Source: Streptomyces sp. V1I1
Lineage (GTDB): Bacteria > Actinomycetota > Actinomycetes > Streptomycetales > Streptomycetaceae
Length of the DNA: 64,000 nt
Direction: 5' to 3'
Assembly: GCF_030817355.1 (NCBI RefSeq)
Contig: NZ_JAUSZH010000001.1
Span: forward strand, 2,846,501-2,910,500
Numbering within the stretch: position 1 is the first letter of the stretch; each line of letters starts with the position of its first letter. Under the pieces are notes generated by a model. The model worked only from the letters and a program-made list of their open reading frames with translations. It was not told where the DNA came from and did not search any database. A program made the translations under genes and the position numbers. This document shows, in pieces, positions 1 through 7,958 of this stretch.

Positions 1-68
1 TGCTGCCGGAGGACTGGCGGGAGACGGACTTCGAGGAGTCGCTCCGCGAGGAGTCCGCCCATGGGTAG
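1..68 (+). CDS. 3' end of an upstream gene (partial)
   Basis: The third forward frame is open from the window edge and ends in TAG at 66-68, giving an acidic tail ending LREESAHG. Its stop overlaps the ATG of the next gene (ATGGGTAG), so the two are translationally coupled. Too little is present to identify the product. In actinobacteria the gene before this DUF1003 gene and mrp is often an MgtE/CBS-domain magnesium transporter-like protein. That assignment rests on gene order only, not on sequence seen here. Confidence 0.6.
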   Translation, partial: LPEDWRETDFEESLREESAHG

Positions 69-654
69 CGGCAGCGAGTACGGGCTGAGCGAACGCGGCG
101 AGCCGAAGGAGCGCATGCCGTCCGGGGCGAGCGCCGCGCCGCGTCACCGGGTCCGGCTCGACCAGCCGCGCGCGCCACGGCGCAGTCTGCTGCCGGAGTA
201 CGACCCCGAGGCCTTCGGCCGGTTCTCGGAGCGGATCGCCCGCTTCATCGGAACCGGACGGTTCCTCGTCTGGATGACGTTGATCATCATCCTGTGGGTC
301 GTCTGGAACATCTTCGCGCCCAGGGATCTGCGCTTCGACGAGTACCCGTTCATTTTTCTGACGCTGATGCTGTCGCTCCAGGCCTCGTACGCCGCCCCGC
401 TGATCCTGCTGGCACAGAACCGGCAGGCCGACCGGGACCGGGTCACACAGGAGCAGGAACGCAAGCAGAACGAGCGCTCCATCGCGGACACGGAGTATCT
501 GACCCGGGAGATTGCGGCGCTGCGGATGGGTCTCGGCGAGGTCGCCACCAGGGACTGGATCCGCTCCGAGTTCCAGGATCTGATGACGGAGATGGACGAC
601 CGGCGTCTATTCCCGCAAGACACCTCCCGCGGGCGTGATGAAGGCGACCGCTGA
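61..654 (+). CDS. DUF1003 family membrane protein
   Basis: The product has 197 residues. The first 45 are polar and probably disordered. Two membrane segments follow, around residues 66-84 (FLVWMTLIIILWVVWNIF) and 94-115, joined by the short loop APRDLRFDEYPF that is typical of DUF1003. After the second segment comes the characteristic AQNRQADRDR motif and a charged helical C-terminus. The molecular function of the family is unknown; it is an inner-membrane protein. The start overlaps the end of the preceding gene by 8 bases, and mrp follows after a 44-base gap on the same strand, so the three probably form an operon. The family call is confident, the role is not. Confidence 0.85.
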   Translation: MGSGSEYGLSERGEPKERMPSGASAAPRHRVRLDQPRAPRRSLLPEYDPEAFGRFSERIARFIGTGRFLVWMTLIIILWVVWNIFAPRDLRFDEYPFIFLTLMLSLQASYAAPLILLAQNRQADRDRVTQEQERKQNERSIADTEYLTREIAALRMGLGEVATRDWIRSEFQDLMTEMDDRRLFPQDTSRGRDEGDR

Positions 655-698
655 CCGCCCTTTCCGGGGGTGGGCGTCAGCGCCGTACCATCGTCCGT

Positions 699-1832
699 AT
701 GGCTACGGAAGACGCGGTGCTTGAAGCACTGGCGACGGTGAACGACCCCGAGATCCACAAACCGATTACCGAACTCGGCATGGTCAAATCGGTCGGGATC
801 GGGGCGGACGGTGCGGTCGCCGTCACGGTGTATCTCACCGTCTCCGGCTGCCCGATGCGCGAGACGATCACCAAGAACGTGACCGACGCGGTCGCGCGCG
901 TAGACGGCGTCACGCGCGTCGACGTCACGCTGGACGTGATGAGCGACGAGCAGCGCAAGAACCTCGCGAGCTCGCTGCGCGGCGGGACCGCCGAGCGCGA
1001 GGTGCCCTTCGCCAAGCCCGGCTCTCTGACCCGCGTCTACGCGGTCGCCTCCGGCAAGGGCGGCGTCGGCAAGTCCTCCGTCACCGTGAACCTGGCGGCG
1101 GCGATGGCGGCCGACGGGCTGAAGGTCGGCGTCGTCGACGCCGACATCTACGGACACAGCGTGCCGCGGATGCTGGGCGTGGACGGCCGTCCCACCCAGG
1201 TCGAGAACATGATCATGCCGCCGTCCGCGCACGGCGTGAGCGTGATCTCCATCGGCATGTTCACCCCGGGCAACGCCCCGGTGGTGTGGCGCGGGCCGAT
1301 GCTGCACCGCGCACTCCAGCAGTTCCTCGCGGACGTGTACTGGGGCGACTTGGACGTGCTGCTGCTCGATCTGCCGCCGGGCACCGGCGACATCGCGATC
1401 TCGGTGGCGCAGCTGGTGCCGAACGCCGAGATCCTGGTGGTCACCACCCCGCAGCAGGCCGCGGCCGAGGTCGCCGAGCGGGCCGGCTCCATCGCCGTAC
1501 AGACGCATCAGAAGATCGTCGGCGTCGTCGAGAACATGTCGGGTCTGCCGTGCCCGCACTGCGACGAGATGGTCGACGTATTCGGCTCGGGCGGCGGCCA
1601 GCGGGTCGCCGAGGGGCTGACGAAGACGACCGGTGCGAACGTGCCGGTGCTGGGCTCCATCCCGATCGACGTACGGCTGCGCGAAGGCGGCGACGAGGGT
1701 AAGCCGGTCGTCCTGACCGACCCGGACTCACCGGCGGGCGCGGCGCTGCGGGCCATCGCGGGCAAGCTGGGGGGCCGTCAGCGCGGCCTGTCGGGCATGT
1801 CGCTGGGAATCACCCCGCGCAACAAGTTCTAG
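699..1832 (+). CDS. mrp: Mrp/NBP35-family P-loop ATPase, Fe-S cluster carrier (ApbC-like)
   Basis: The product has 377 residues, a normal length. An N-terminal MIP18/DUF59 domain (about residues 5-85) carries the SGCPM motif. The ATPase domain has a deviant Walker A, GKGGVGKSS (about 119-127), and a DADIYGHSVP switch region. The conserved CPHC pair (about 285-288) is the cysteine pair that ligates a bridging Fe-S cluster in ApbC/Nbp35 dimers. The protein probably carries Fe-S clusters to cytosolic apo-enzymes. It lies beside the sigma/anti-sigma/HtrA/TatB block but faces it, an arrangement also found in mycobacteria. A 15-bp perfect hairpin follows the gene. Confidence 0.95.
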   Translation: MATEDAVLEALATVNDPEIHKPITELGMVKSVGIGADGAVAVTVYLTVSGCPMRETITKNVTDAVARVDGVTRVDVTLDVMSDEQRKNLASSLRGGTAEREVPFAKPGSLTRVYAVASGKGGVGKSSVTVNLAAAMAADGLKVGVVDADIYGHSVPRMLGVDGRPTQVENMIMPPSAHGVSVISIGMFTPGNAPVVWRGPMLHRALQQFLADVYWGDLDVLLLDLPPGTGDIAISVAQLVPNAEILVVTTPQQAAAEVAERAGSIAVQTHQKIVGVVENMSGLPCPHCDEMVDVFGSGGGQRVAEGLTKTTGANVPVLGSIPIDVRLREGGDEGKPVVLTDPDSPAGAALRAIAGKLGGRQRGLSGMSLGITPRNKF

Positions 1833-1846
1833 GCGGCTTGCCACCG

Positions 1847-1884
1847 ATCGCCGGACGGGCTGGAAATCAAGCCCGTCCGGCGAT
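1847..1884. terminator. Bidirectional hairpin between mrp and a convergent gene
   Basis: A perfect 15-bp inverted repeat (1847-1861 with 1870-1884) encloses an 8-base loop. It lies between two convergent genes and has no T-tract, as is common in Streptomyces. The arm GCCCGTCCGGCGAT followed by TGAGGA is a copy of an intergenic palindrome that recurs in this window near 11.1 and 29.7 kb. Confidence 0.75.
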
Positions 1885-1935
1885 TGAGGACGAACCGGCT
1901 GCCGGACGGCCCCGGCAGCCATCGCGGTCACCGCA

Positions 1936-2628
1936 CTAGACGTACGCGCCGAGATCCTGGACCGCCGAGAAGCCCAGCCCGTACGCGCTCATCCCACGCC
2001 CGTACGCGCCGATGTGCACCCCGGCCCGGGTCGAGCCAGCCAGCACCCAGCCGAATTCCGACTCGCGGTAGTGGAAGGTCGTCGGCACACCGTCGACCGG
2101 CAGCGAGAGCATCGACCAAGCGGGTCCGGCCAGCTCGTCGGCCAGCTCGAACGCGGTCTCGGTCTGCTGGTCCAGCCAGTCGTCGCGCAGCGAGTGGTCG
2201 AGCTGGGCGGGCCAGGTGTAGGCCAGCAGCCCCGAGCCGGCCAGCCAGGCCGCGGAGGAGACCGTGGTGGCGTCCAGTACGCCCGTGCCGTCGCCGCTGT
2301 GCCGCACCGGGCTGGCCACCACGGTGATGACCGCGGCGAAACGCTCTCTCTCGGCGCCGGCGGCCTCCGGCCGTATCGACGGCTCGTCGCCGTGGCCCAC
2401 CGCACCGTGCTGGACCGTGCCGTCCGCCGCGGTGCCGACCTGCATCAGCCAGCGCGGGCCGGTGAATGCCTCGTCCAGCCCATACCAGGGGAAGGACGCA
2501 CGCCGATAGTCGTCGACCGCGCGCTGTGCCGCTGTCCCGGCAGGTGCCGCCGCGAGCGGGGGCTCCCCGTCGGGCGCATCGGGATCGCCGACCGTGTCTT
2601 GCGCTTCTAGCCGACTTGTCGTCTCCAT
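1936..2628 (-). CDS. Conserved hypothetical protein
   Basis: The product has 230 residues with no signal peptide or membrane segment. The first 35 residues are acidic and low in complexity. The rest looks globular, with several tryptophans (PRWLMQVG, FGWVLAGSTRAGVHIGAYGRGMS). I do not recognise a named domain; the pattern recalls conserved Streptomyces proteins found between mrp and tatB. ATG at 2628 is the first start in the frame, although no strong Shine-Dalgarno sequence precedes it. The gene is convergent with mrp and lies downstream of tatB on the same strand, about 120 bases away. Expression is uncertain, but codon use is normal for the region. Confidence 0.65.
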   Translation of the reverse strand: METTSRLEAQDTVGDPDAPDGEPPLAAAPAGTAAQRAVDDYRRASFPWYGLDEAFTGPRWLMQVGTAADGTVQHGAVGHGDEPSIRPEAAGAERERFAAVITVVASPVRHSGDGTGVLDATTVSSAAWLAGSGLLAYTWPAQLDHSLRDDWLDQQTETAFELADELAGPAWSMLSLPVDGVPTTFHYRESEFGWVLAGSTRAGVHIGAYGRGMSAYGLGFSAVQDLGAYV

Positions 2629-2748
2629 CTACCCGGCCGCCTCCTCTGTGTCCGAGGCCCGGAGCGGACCCGCCCCCCTCGGGCGTCCTCGCTACCGGAC
2701 AGATGGAGAGAATAGCCACCCTGTCCCGGCTCGCAGGGATTGAGGTGC

Positions 2749-3195
2749 TCAGGTGGCGTCTGCGTCGAAGGGCGGGCGCTCGTCCTGAACGGGCTTTTCG
2801 CGCTTCTTGAGCAGGTCGGGGGTGCCGGGCGAGCCGTTGACGGCGGCGGGGACCGACGTGTCGGATTCCTTGCCGTTGACCGCGTCGGCGACCTCGTTGA
2901 TCTCCTTCTTGAGGTCGAAGCTGCTGCGGAGGTCCTTGAGCTCCTTCAGATCCTCGTTCTCGTTCAGCTGCTTGCGGATGAACGTCTTGGGGTTGAGGTC
3001 CTCGAAATCGAAGTCCTTGAACTCCGGGCCCAGTTCGCTGCGGATGTCGTGCTTCGCGCTCTCGGAGAACTCGCGGATCTTCCGGATGAAGCGGCTGGCG
3101 TCCTGGATGACTTTCGGCAGCTTGTCCGGGCCGAAGATGAGCACGGCGAGCACCACGAGCGCCACCAGCTCCAGTGCGCCTATGTCATTGAACAC
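2749..3195 (-). CDS. tatB: Sec-independent protein translocase subunit TatB
   Basis: The product has 148 residues. It begins with a short N-terminal segment and one hydrophobic helix (LELVALVVLAVLIF), then the hallmark FGPDKLPK hinge and a long charged amphipathic helix. The tail is hydrophilic, as in actinobacterial TatB. Together with TatA and TatC it recruits folded twin-arginine substrates to the cytoplasmic membrane. The GTG start is supported by GAGGAG upstream. The gene lies directly downstream of the HtrA-type protease on the same strand, the conserved actinobacterial order sigE-rseA-htrA-tatB. No tatA or tatC is in the window. Confidence 0.93.
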   Translation of the reverse strand: MFNDIGALELVALVVLAVLIFGPDKLPKVIQDASRFIRKIREFSESAKHDIRSELGPEFKDFDFEDLNPKTFIRKQLNENEDLKELKDLRSSFDLKKEINEVADAVNGKESDTSVPAAVNGSPGTPDLLKKREKPVQDERPPFDADAT

Positions 3196-3331
3196 CCTGC
3201 TGCTCCTCGTGTTCTCTGCGGCCCGCAGGTCGGATGGGGTCGGCCCGATCCACGGTACCCGCCGGAACTGTCCGCACGGTACCTTCCGACGGCCGGTGCC
3301 GGGACCGGCATCGTCGGCGTTCCGCTGTCGG

Positions 3332-5050
3332 TCATGTGCCGTCCGCGGAGCCGAGCGTGAGCGTCATCGTCCGTTCACTGCCGCCGCGGACCAGGGTGAG
3401 CTCCAGCCGGTCGCCCGGGCGGTGCGAGCGGATCTTGACGATCAGCTCCTCGCCGCTGTGCACCCGCTGGCCGTCGACCTTGGTGATGATGTCGCCCGGC
3501 TTGATCCCCGCCTTGGCGCCAGGGCCGCCCGAAGTGACGGAAGGGCTGCCGTCCTTGCCCTTCTCGCCGACACGCGCGCCGTCGCCGGTGTATTTCATGT
3601 CCAGGCTGACACCGATCACCGGGTGGGTGGCCTTGCCGGTGTTGATCAGCTCTTCGGCGACGCGCTTGCCCTGGTTGATGGGGATCGCGAAGCCGAGTCC
3701 GATGGAGCCGGCCTGGCCGCCCTCGGGGCCCGCACCGGAGTCCGCCGCGCGGATCGCGCTGTTGATGCCGATGACCCGGGCCTTGGTGTCCACCAGCGGA
3801 CCGCCCGAATTGCCGGGGTTTATCGGGGCGTCGGTCTGCAGCGCGTCGACATAGCTGACATCGCTGCCGTCGCCCTTCTCGCCGCCCGCGGTGATGGGGC
3901 GCTCCTTGGCGCTGATGATGCCGGAGGTCACGGTGTTCTGGAGGTCGAAGGGTGCGCCGATGGCGACAACCGGGTCGCCGACCTGGACGCTGTCGGAGTT
4001 CCCCAGGGGCAACGGCTTGAGGCCCGAGACGCCGGACACCTTGACGACGGCGAGGTCGTAGCCGCTGTCCTTGCCGACGAGCGTCGCCTTGGCGGTCTCG
4101 CCGCCGCTGAAGGTGACGGAGATGTCGCCGGCCGAGCCCGCCGGGTCGACGACATGGTTGTTGGTCAGGATGTGGCCCCGCTGGTCGAGCACGAAGCCGG
4201 TGCCGGTGCCCTGTTCGCCGCCGCCGCTGACATGGAGCGTGACGACGCTCGGCAGCGCACTTGCGGCGATGCCCGCGACGCTGTCGGGCGGGCGGTTGCC
4301 GTTGTCCTTGGATGCCTGCGGGAGTTCGACCTGGGTGATGCCGCCGTTGCGTTCGACGTACGCGCCGATGCCGCCGCCGATGACGCCTGCGACGAGCGCC
4401 AGCAGGACCGCCCCGACCAGCAGCGATCCGCGGCCGCGCTTCTTCCTGGTGGGCTCACCGGGGTGGGTCAGCGACTGACCTGGCGCGCTCCAGGGGTCGT
4501 ACTGCAGCCAATGGGAGGTCGGGGGCTGCGGCAGCGGGGGGTGAGGCTGGTGGGCGTGCCGCTGCACCGCTTGGGGCTGGGGCGCTTGAGGCCGCAGTGC
4601 TTGGGGCTGGGACGCTTGGGGCTGGGACTCTTGGGGCTGGGGCGCTTGAGGCTGGGGCGGCGGGGCGTACCCGCCGCCGGTGCCCGGCGCGGTGCCGTTC
4701 GGCGTCGTGGAGTACTGCGGCGGTACGGGAGTGCCCTGCGCCGGAGTCGGCATCGGCCGCTGTACGGGAGGTGCGGGCGCCCACGGCCCTGGTCCGCCGT
4801 ATGGCGGGGTGCTGTACTCGTCGGGCTCGTGCAGCGGCTGCGGCCTGCCCGGCGCCGGCGTGGGCGGCAGCTCGGCCGTCACCTCGGTGTCCGCGGCCAC
4901 CGCGGCGTCCTCAGGTACCGGAACCGGAACCGGCACGCCCTCCGACACCGACACCGTCGCCTGCCCCTCCGGCTCGGGCTGGGTCGCACGTCCCGCGCTG
5001 GGCCGGCTCCACCACTTCGCCTTCGGTCCGGTGGGCTTCCCGTCGTCCAT
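3332..5050 (-). CDS. htrA: HtrA/DegP-type membrane-anchored serine protease with PDZ domain
   Basis: The product has about 572 residues. A long Pro/Gln/Ala-rich cytoplasmic N-terminus (with repeated PQ-rich blocks around residues 130-170) precedes one membrane segment (GSLLVGAVLLALVAGVIGGG). A trypsin-like domain follows, with catalytic His in ILTNNHVV (about 299), Asp in GYDLAVVK (about 333) and Ser in NPGNSGGPL (about 415). A C-terminal PDZ domain carries IKPGDIITKVDGQ. It should act outside the membrane in protein quality control. I chose the ATG at 5050, preceded by GGGGAGAG, over an in-frame ATG at 5095 because homologues start near MDDGK. It is part of the sigma/anti-sigma/protease/TatB block and is likely a stress-response effector. 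Confidence 0.92.
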   Translation of the reverse strand: MDDGKPTGPKAKWWSRPSAGRATQPEPEGQATVSVSEGVPVPVPVPEDAAVAADTEVTAELPPTPAPGRPQPLHEPDEYSTPPYGGPGPWAPAPPVQRPMPTPAQGTPVPPQYSTTPNGTAPGTGGGYAPPPQPQAPQPQESQPQASQPQALRPQAPQPQAVQRHAHQPHPPLPQPPTSHWLQYDPWSAPGQSLTHPGEPTRKKRGRGSLLVGAVLLALVAGVIGGGIGAYVERNGGITQVELPQASKDNGNRPPDSVAGIAASALPSVVTLHVSGGGEQGTGTGFVLDQRGHILTNNHVVDPAGSAGDISVTFSGGETAKATLVGKDSGYDLAVVKVSGVSGLKPLPLGNSDSVQVGDPVVAIGAPFDLQNTVTSGIISAKERPITAGGEKGDGSDVSYVDALQTDAPINPGNSGGPLVDTKARVIGINSAIRAADSGAGPEGGQAGSIGLGFAIPINQGKRVAEELINTGKATHPVIGVSLDMKYTGDGARVGEKGKDGSPSVTSGGPGAKAGIKPGDIITKVDGQRVHSGEELIVKIRSHRPGDRLELTLVRGGSERTMTLTLGSADGT

Positions 5051-5143
5051 GCTCTCCCCGCAAACTGCCGGCCACTGCGCACCCCCACGGGGCACCCCTC
5101 AGAAGATTCAACCAGGTTTGCGAATCTCCGCGCAGTGTCCTGC

Positions 5144-6100
5144 TCAGCGCCGGGACGACAGGGGCAGAGCGGACTGGGTCGGGGCAGCGAGATGCGTGGG
5201 GACAGGTGTGGCGCTCGGGGTGAGCCCGGGGGCGGTGGCGAGCTGGAATGCCGAGCCCGTCGGACGTATCAGCGGCGGGGAGTAGGAGGCGTCGGTCAGC
5301 ATCGGGGCCGAGAACGGGTGGTTCAGCGGCGCCGGGGCCAGCAGGCTGGGCGCCCCGGTGATGACGGGGCGGTTGTCCGACCTGACCAGGCCGTTGCCCC
5401 CGGTGCGGCGGCGCTCGGTCTCGGTGCTCCTGAGGTTGCCCGCCCCGGTGTTCACGCCGGTGGCGCCCGCGGTCGGGGTCGCGGCCCGCAGCGGAGTGAC
5501 GTTGCGACCCGCGCCCTCGCCCCTGGGGCCGGCCTGGACCGAGGCGTCGAGCGGCAGTGCCCCACCGAGGGCGATCGCCGCGAACGACACAGCGCTGGCC
5601 GCCGCGAACGCGAACCTCCGCCCGCGCCAGGGCGAGCGCTCCGCTTCCGTACGCCCCACGTCATGGATTCGGAAGCCGCTGCCGGAACTGCCGGGAAGTG
5701 CGGTCGTGTGGGCGCCCGCGGGAACGTATCCGAACGTCTGCGTACGGGAGTCGCCGGAGTCCCGGCCCCGTCCCGACGAGGGGCTCAGCGCTCCGAACAC
5801 CCCGTCGCCACCGAGCCGCCCCCCGTCGAAAGGTCCACCCCGGCCGCCGTCGTCACCTCCGGGCCCTGCGGGCAGCCCCTGGAGCCGCGCGAGCAGTCCT
5901 TCGGAGGGCGGCGGCGGCGCGGTGTGGGCGAAGACGTTCTTCAGGCGGCGCTGGGCGTCGGCCTCGGCCTTGCATTTGGGACAGGTCGCCAGATGCGCCA
6001 GTACCCGGTCCCGGACGTCGTGTTTGAGCTCGCCGTCGACAAGCGCGGCGAGCCGGTCCCCCAGATGCTGCTCCGCAGGGGTGGGGCTTGAGCCACTCAC
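5144..6100 (-). CDS. rseA: Zinc-finger anti-sigma factor, transmembrane (RseA-like)
   Basis: The product has 318 residues. Its N-terminus carries the ZAS motif His36-x3-Cys40-x2-Cys43 (HLATCPKC), the zinc anti-sigma signature, inside a helical sigma-binding domain of about 75 residues. A Gly/Pro-rich linker, one membrane segment (about 162-182) and a low-complexity extracytoplasmic tail follow. Its ATG overlaps the sigma-factor stop by 4 bases (ATGA), so the two are made in a coupled ratio. It should hold the sigma factor inactive until an envelope or redox signal arrives. By gene order it is the counterpart of M. tuberculosis RseA. The membrane anchor is longer and more elaborate than in many ZAS proteins. 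Confidence 0.88.
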   Translation of the reverse strand: MSGSSPTPAEQHLGDRLAALVDGELKHDVRDRVLAHLATCPKCKAEADAQRRLKNVFAHTAPPPPSEGLLARLQGLPAGPGGDDGGRGGPFDGGRLGGDGVFGALSPSSGRGRDSGDSRTQTFGYVPAGAHTTALPGSSGSGFRIHDVGRTEAERSPWRGRRFAFAAASAVSFAAIALGGALPLDASVQAGPRGEGAGRNVTPLRAATPTAGATGVNTGAGNLRSTETERRRTGGNGLVRSDNRPVITGAPSLLAPAPLNHPFSAPMLTDASYSPPLIRPTGSAFQLATAPGLTPSATPVPTHLAAPTQSALPLSSRR

Positions 6101-6936
6101 GCCGGTCCGACCTCCCCTGCCAGGCCGACCACACCCGCCAGCGAGCGCTGCTCGGCACGTGCCTCGGGGGAGCGGTGCTGCAGAGCCTTGCGCAGATGGG
6201 ACCGGCCGCGGTGGATCCGGCTGCGGACCGTGCCGAGCTTGACGCCCAGGGTCGCGGCGATCTCCTCGTACGAAAGCCCCTCGATGTCACAGAGCACCAC
6301 GGCGGCGCGGAACTCCGGTGCGAGGGTGTCCAGCGCCTGCTGCACATCGGCGTCGAAGTGGGTGTCGTTGAAGACCTGCTGCGGGGACGGCTCGCGGCTG
6401 GGCAGCCGCTCGGCGGCGTCGTCGGCGAGCGCGTCGAAGCGGATCCGCTGCTTGCGGCGGACCATGTCCAGGAAGAGGTTGGTTGTGATGCGGTGCAGCC
6501 AGCCCTCGAAGGTGCCCGGCGTGTACGTCGACAACGAGCGGAAGACCCTCACGAAGACCTCCTGGGTGAGGTCCTCGGCGTCGTGCTGGTTGCCCGTCAG
6601 CCGGTAGGCGAGGCGGTAGACCCGGCCGCTGTGCGTGCTGACGATTTCCTCCCAGGTGGGAGGCGTCCACGCCTGCGATTCCGCATCCGATGCGAAGGTC
6701 GCGGTAGCTGCGGAGTCAGTGGAGCGAGAACGGTCAGCAATGTCGGTCACGGATCTCGGCTCACCCGCCGACCTGAGGAAGCGCCTCAGCACTCCTCTCC
6801 GATCCGCAGGTGCAGCCGCACCTCCCCTGTCGGCTCTGGTGGTGTCCAGCGGAGCCCCTACCATAGCCACCTCGCCCGTTAGCTCCGGATAAGAATCTTT
6901 ACGCGAATTTGGGTCCTGCTTCTGGTCCTGATCCAT
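6097..6936 (-). CDS. sigE: ECF RNA polymerase sigma factor (SigE-like)
   Basis: The product has 279 residues. An unusually long, poorly conserved N-terminus (about 90 residues) precedes sigma region 2 ([23 protein letters not shown]) at about 105-175. Region 4 follows, with a helix-turn-helix ([24 protein letters not shown]). It directs RNA polymerase to envelope-stress promoters. ATG at 6936 is preceded by GGGGGAA. An internal ATG at 6864 could give a shorter form, as reported for mycobacterial SigE. Upstream lies a strong ECF-type promoter, so the gene probably activates itself. It is coupled by ATGA overlap to the anti-sigma gene and heads the htrA/tatB block. The symbol follows the mycobacterial gene order; this is not the cse-linked sigE of S. 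coelicolor. Confidence 0.9.
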   Translation of the reverse strand: MDQDQKQDPNSRKDSYPELTGEVAMVGAPLDTTRADRGGAAAPADRRGVLRRFLRSAGEPRSVTDIADRSRSTDSAATATFASDAESQAWTPPTWEEIVSTHSGRVYRLAYRLTGNQHDAEDLTQEVFVRVFRSLSTYTPGTFEGWLHRITTNLFLDMVRRKQRIRFDALADDAAERLPSREPSPQQVFNDTHFDADVQQALDTLAPEFRAAVVLCDIEGLSYEEIAATLGVKLGTVRSRIHRGRSHLRKALQHRSPEARAEQRSLAGVVGLAGEVGPA

Positions 6937-6956
6937 GCGCTTCCCCCTGTCCCTCC

Positions 6957-6984
6957 ATAACGCCTGGTCCCATCCGCGGGTTCC
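6957..6984 (-). promoter_or_regulatory. ECF-type promoter of the sigma gene (probable autoregulation)
   Basis: Reading the minus strand, a -35 GGAACC (6984-6979) is followed by exactly 16 bases and then CGTTAT (6962-6957). This fits the GGAAC-N16-CGTT form recognised by SigE/SigH-type ECF factors. A transcript would start near 6950, leaving a leader of about 14 bases that holds the GGGGGAA ribosome site before the ATG at 6936. The elements are seen; autoregulation is inferred. Confidence 0.65.
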
Positions 6985-7037
6985 CGGGCGCAGCGGATAC
7001 AGTCAGCCTCGCGCCACTACGGGGACAGGAGAGGGTC

Positions 7038-7673
7038 ATTACCGCCAACCGGCAGACGAGCTGGGCGTTCGCCGACGCCTTTGTCGCCGAGGACGACGCG
7101 CTGCGCTGGGCCCGTGACCGGGCCCGGGAGTCAGGGCTCCCCTCGGTGTCGCCAGGCACCGGCGCCGCGCTGCGACTGCTGGCTGCCACCGCCGACGCGA
7201 AAGCGGTGGCCGAAATCGGTACGGGGACCGGTGTCTCCGGGATCTATCTGCTGCACGGGATGCGGCCCGACGGCGTACTGACCACGGTGGACCCGGAGCC
7301 GGACCGGCAGCAGTTCGCCAAGGAGGCGTTCCGCGCGGCGGGCTTCGCCGGGAACCGGGCGCGTTTCATCCCCGGCCGCGCGCTCGACGTACTTCCGCGG
7401 CTGGCGGACGGCGGTTACGACCTCGTCTTCTGCGACGGCGACCGGACGGAGTCGCTGGACTATCTCGCTGAATCGTTGCGCCTGCTGCGACCTGGCGGTC
7501 TTGTCTGCTTCGAGGGCGTATTCGCGGACGGCCGCACGGTCGACTCGGCGGCCCAGCCGGCGGAGGTGCTGCGTCTGCGGGAGCTGCTGCGCGCGGTCCG
7601 GGAGAGCCAGGAGCTGCTGCCGTCGCTGCTGCCGGTGGGCGACGGCCTGCTCTGCGCGGTCCGCCGCGGCTGA
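7038..7673 (+). CDS. Class I SAM-dependent O-methyltransferase
   Basis: About 211 residues from the proposed start. A Rossmann-type fold is shown by the SAM-binding motif EIGTGTGVSG, then DPEPD (acidic end of strand 2) and LVFCDGDRTESLDYL (metal/acceptor region of caffeoyl-CoA-like methyltransferases). It matches the family of Rv1220c, also divergent from sigE in mycobacteria; the substrate is unknown. The start is odd. In the open frame there is no ATG, GTG or TTG between a TTG at 6909 and the conserved domain. ATT at 7038 lies 6 bases after GGAGAGG (7028-7034), so I place the start there. The TTG at 6909 would add 43 poorly conserved residues and overlap the sigma promoter. Confidence 0.8.
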   Translation: MTANRQTSWAFADAFVAEDDALRWARDRARESGLPSVSPGTGAALRLLAATADAKAVAEIGTGTGVSGIYLLHGMRPDGVLTTVDPEPDRQQFAKEAFRAAGFAGNRARFIPGRALDVLPRLADGGYDLVFCDGDRTESLDYLAESLRLLRPGGLVCFEGVFADGRTVDSAAQPAEVLRLRELLRAVRESQELLPSLLPVGDGLLCAVRRG

Positions 7674-7737
7674 GCCCGTATCCGCCCCGGCCGAGGCGGC
7701 CGCTGCACTCTCGTTACGCATCCGATCCGGAGCACAG

Positions 7738-7769
7738 CACTGCCCCGGCACCGAAGTGCCGGGGCAGTG
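7738..7769. terminator. Strong bidirectional terminator hairpin
   Basis: A perfect 14-bp stem (7738-7751 with 7756-7769) is closed by a CGAA tetraloop and followed by AAAAG. It lies between the convergent methyltransferase and DUF3117 genes. Confidence 0.85.
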
Positions 7770-7790
7770 AAAAGTGTGGGCGCTTCCGCG

Positions 7791-7958
7791 TCAGCCGACG
7801 ACCTTCTTCAGAGCGTCGCCGAGGGCATCGGCTTCGTCCGGAGTCAGCTCGACCACAAGCCGACCGCCGCCTTCGAGCGGAACGCGCATGACGATGCCCC
7901 GCCCCTCCTTGGTCACCTCGAGCGGGCCGTCGCCCGTCCGCGGCTTCATGGCCGCCAT
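7791..7958 (-). CDS. DUF3117 family small protein
   Basis: The product has 55 residues. It reads MAAMKPRTGDGPLEV and then a compact beta-rich sequence (GRGIVMRVPLEGGG) and the acidic helix LTPDEADALGDALKKV. This is the near-invariant DUF3117 protein of actinobacteria, of unknown function. The ATG at 7958 has AAGGGGAA upstream. The frame is open further upstream to 8024, but that extension is not conserved in character. Strong conservation of such a short protein suggests a basic cellular role; nothing here indicates which. Confidence 0.88.
   Translation of the reverse strand: MAAMKPRTGDGPLEVTKEGRGIVMRVPLEGGGRLVVELTPDEADALGDALKKVVG

Noticed and set aside
144..1559. A 471-residue minus-strand frame opposite DUF1003 and mrp
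   Set aside because: Composition (His/Arg/Ala-rich) is that of an antisense frame of mrp; no domain and no ribosome site.
2807..6091. A 1094-residue plus-strand open frame opposite tatB, htrA and the anti-sigma gene
   Set aside because: It is antisense to three well-recognised genes, is rich in Arg/Gly/Ala as expected from GC-rich shadow frames, and matches no domain.
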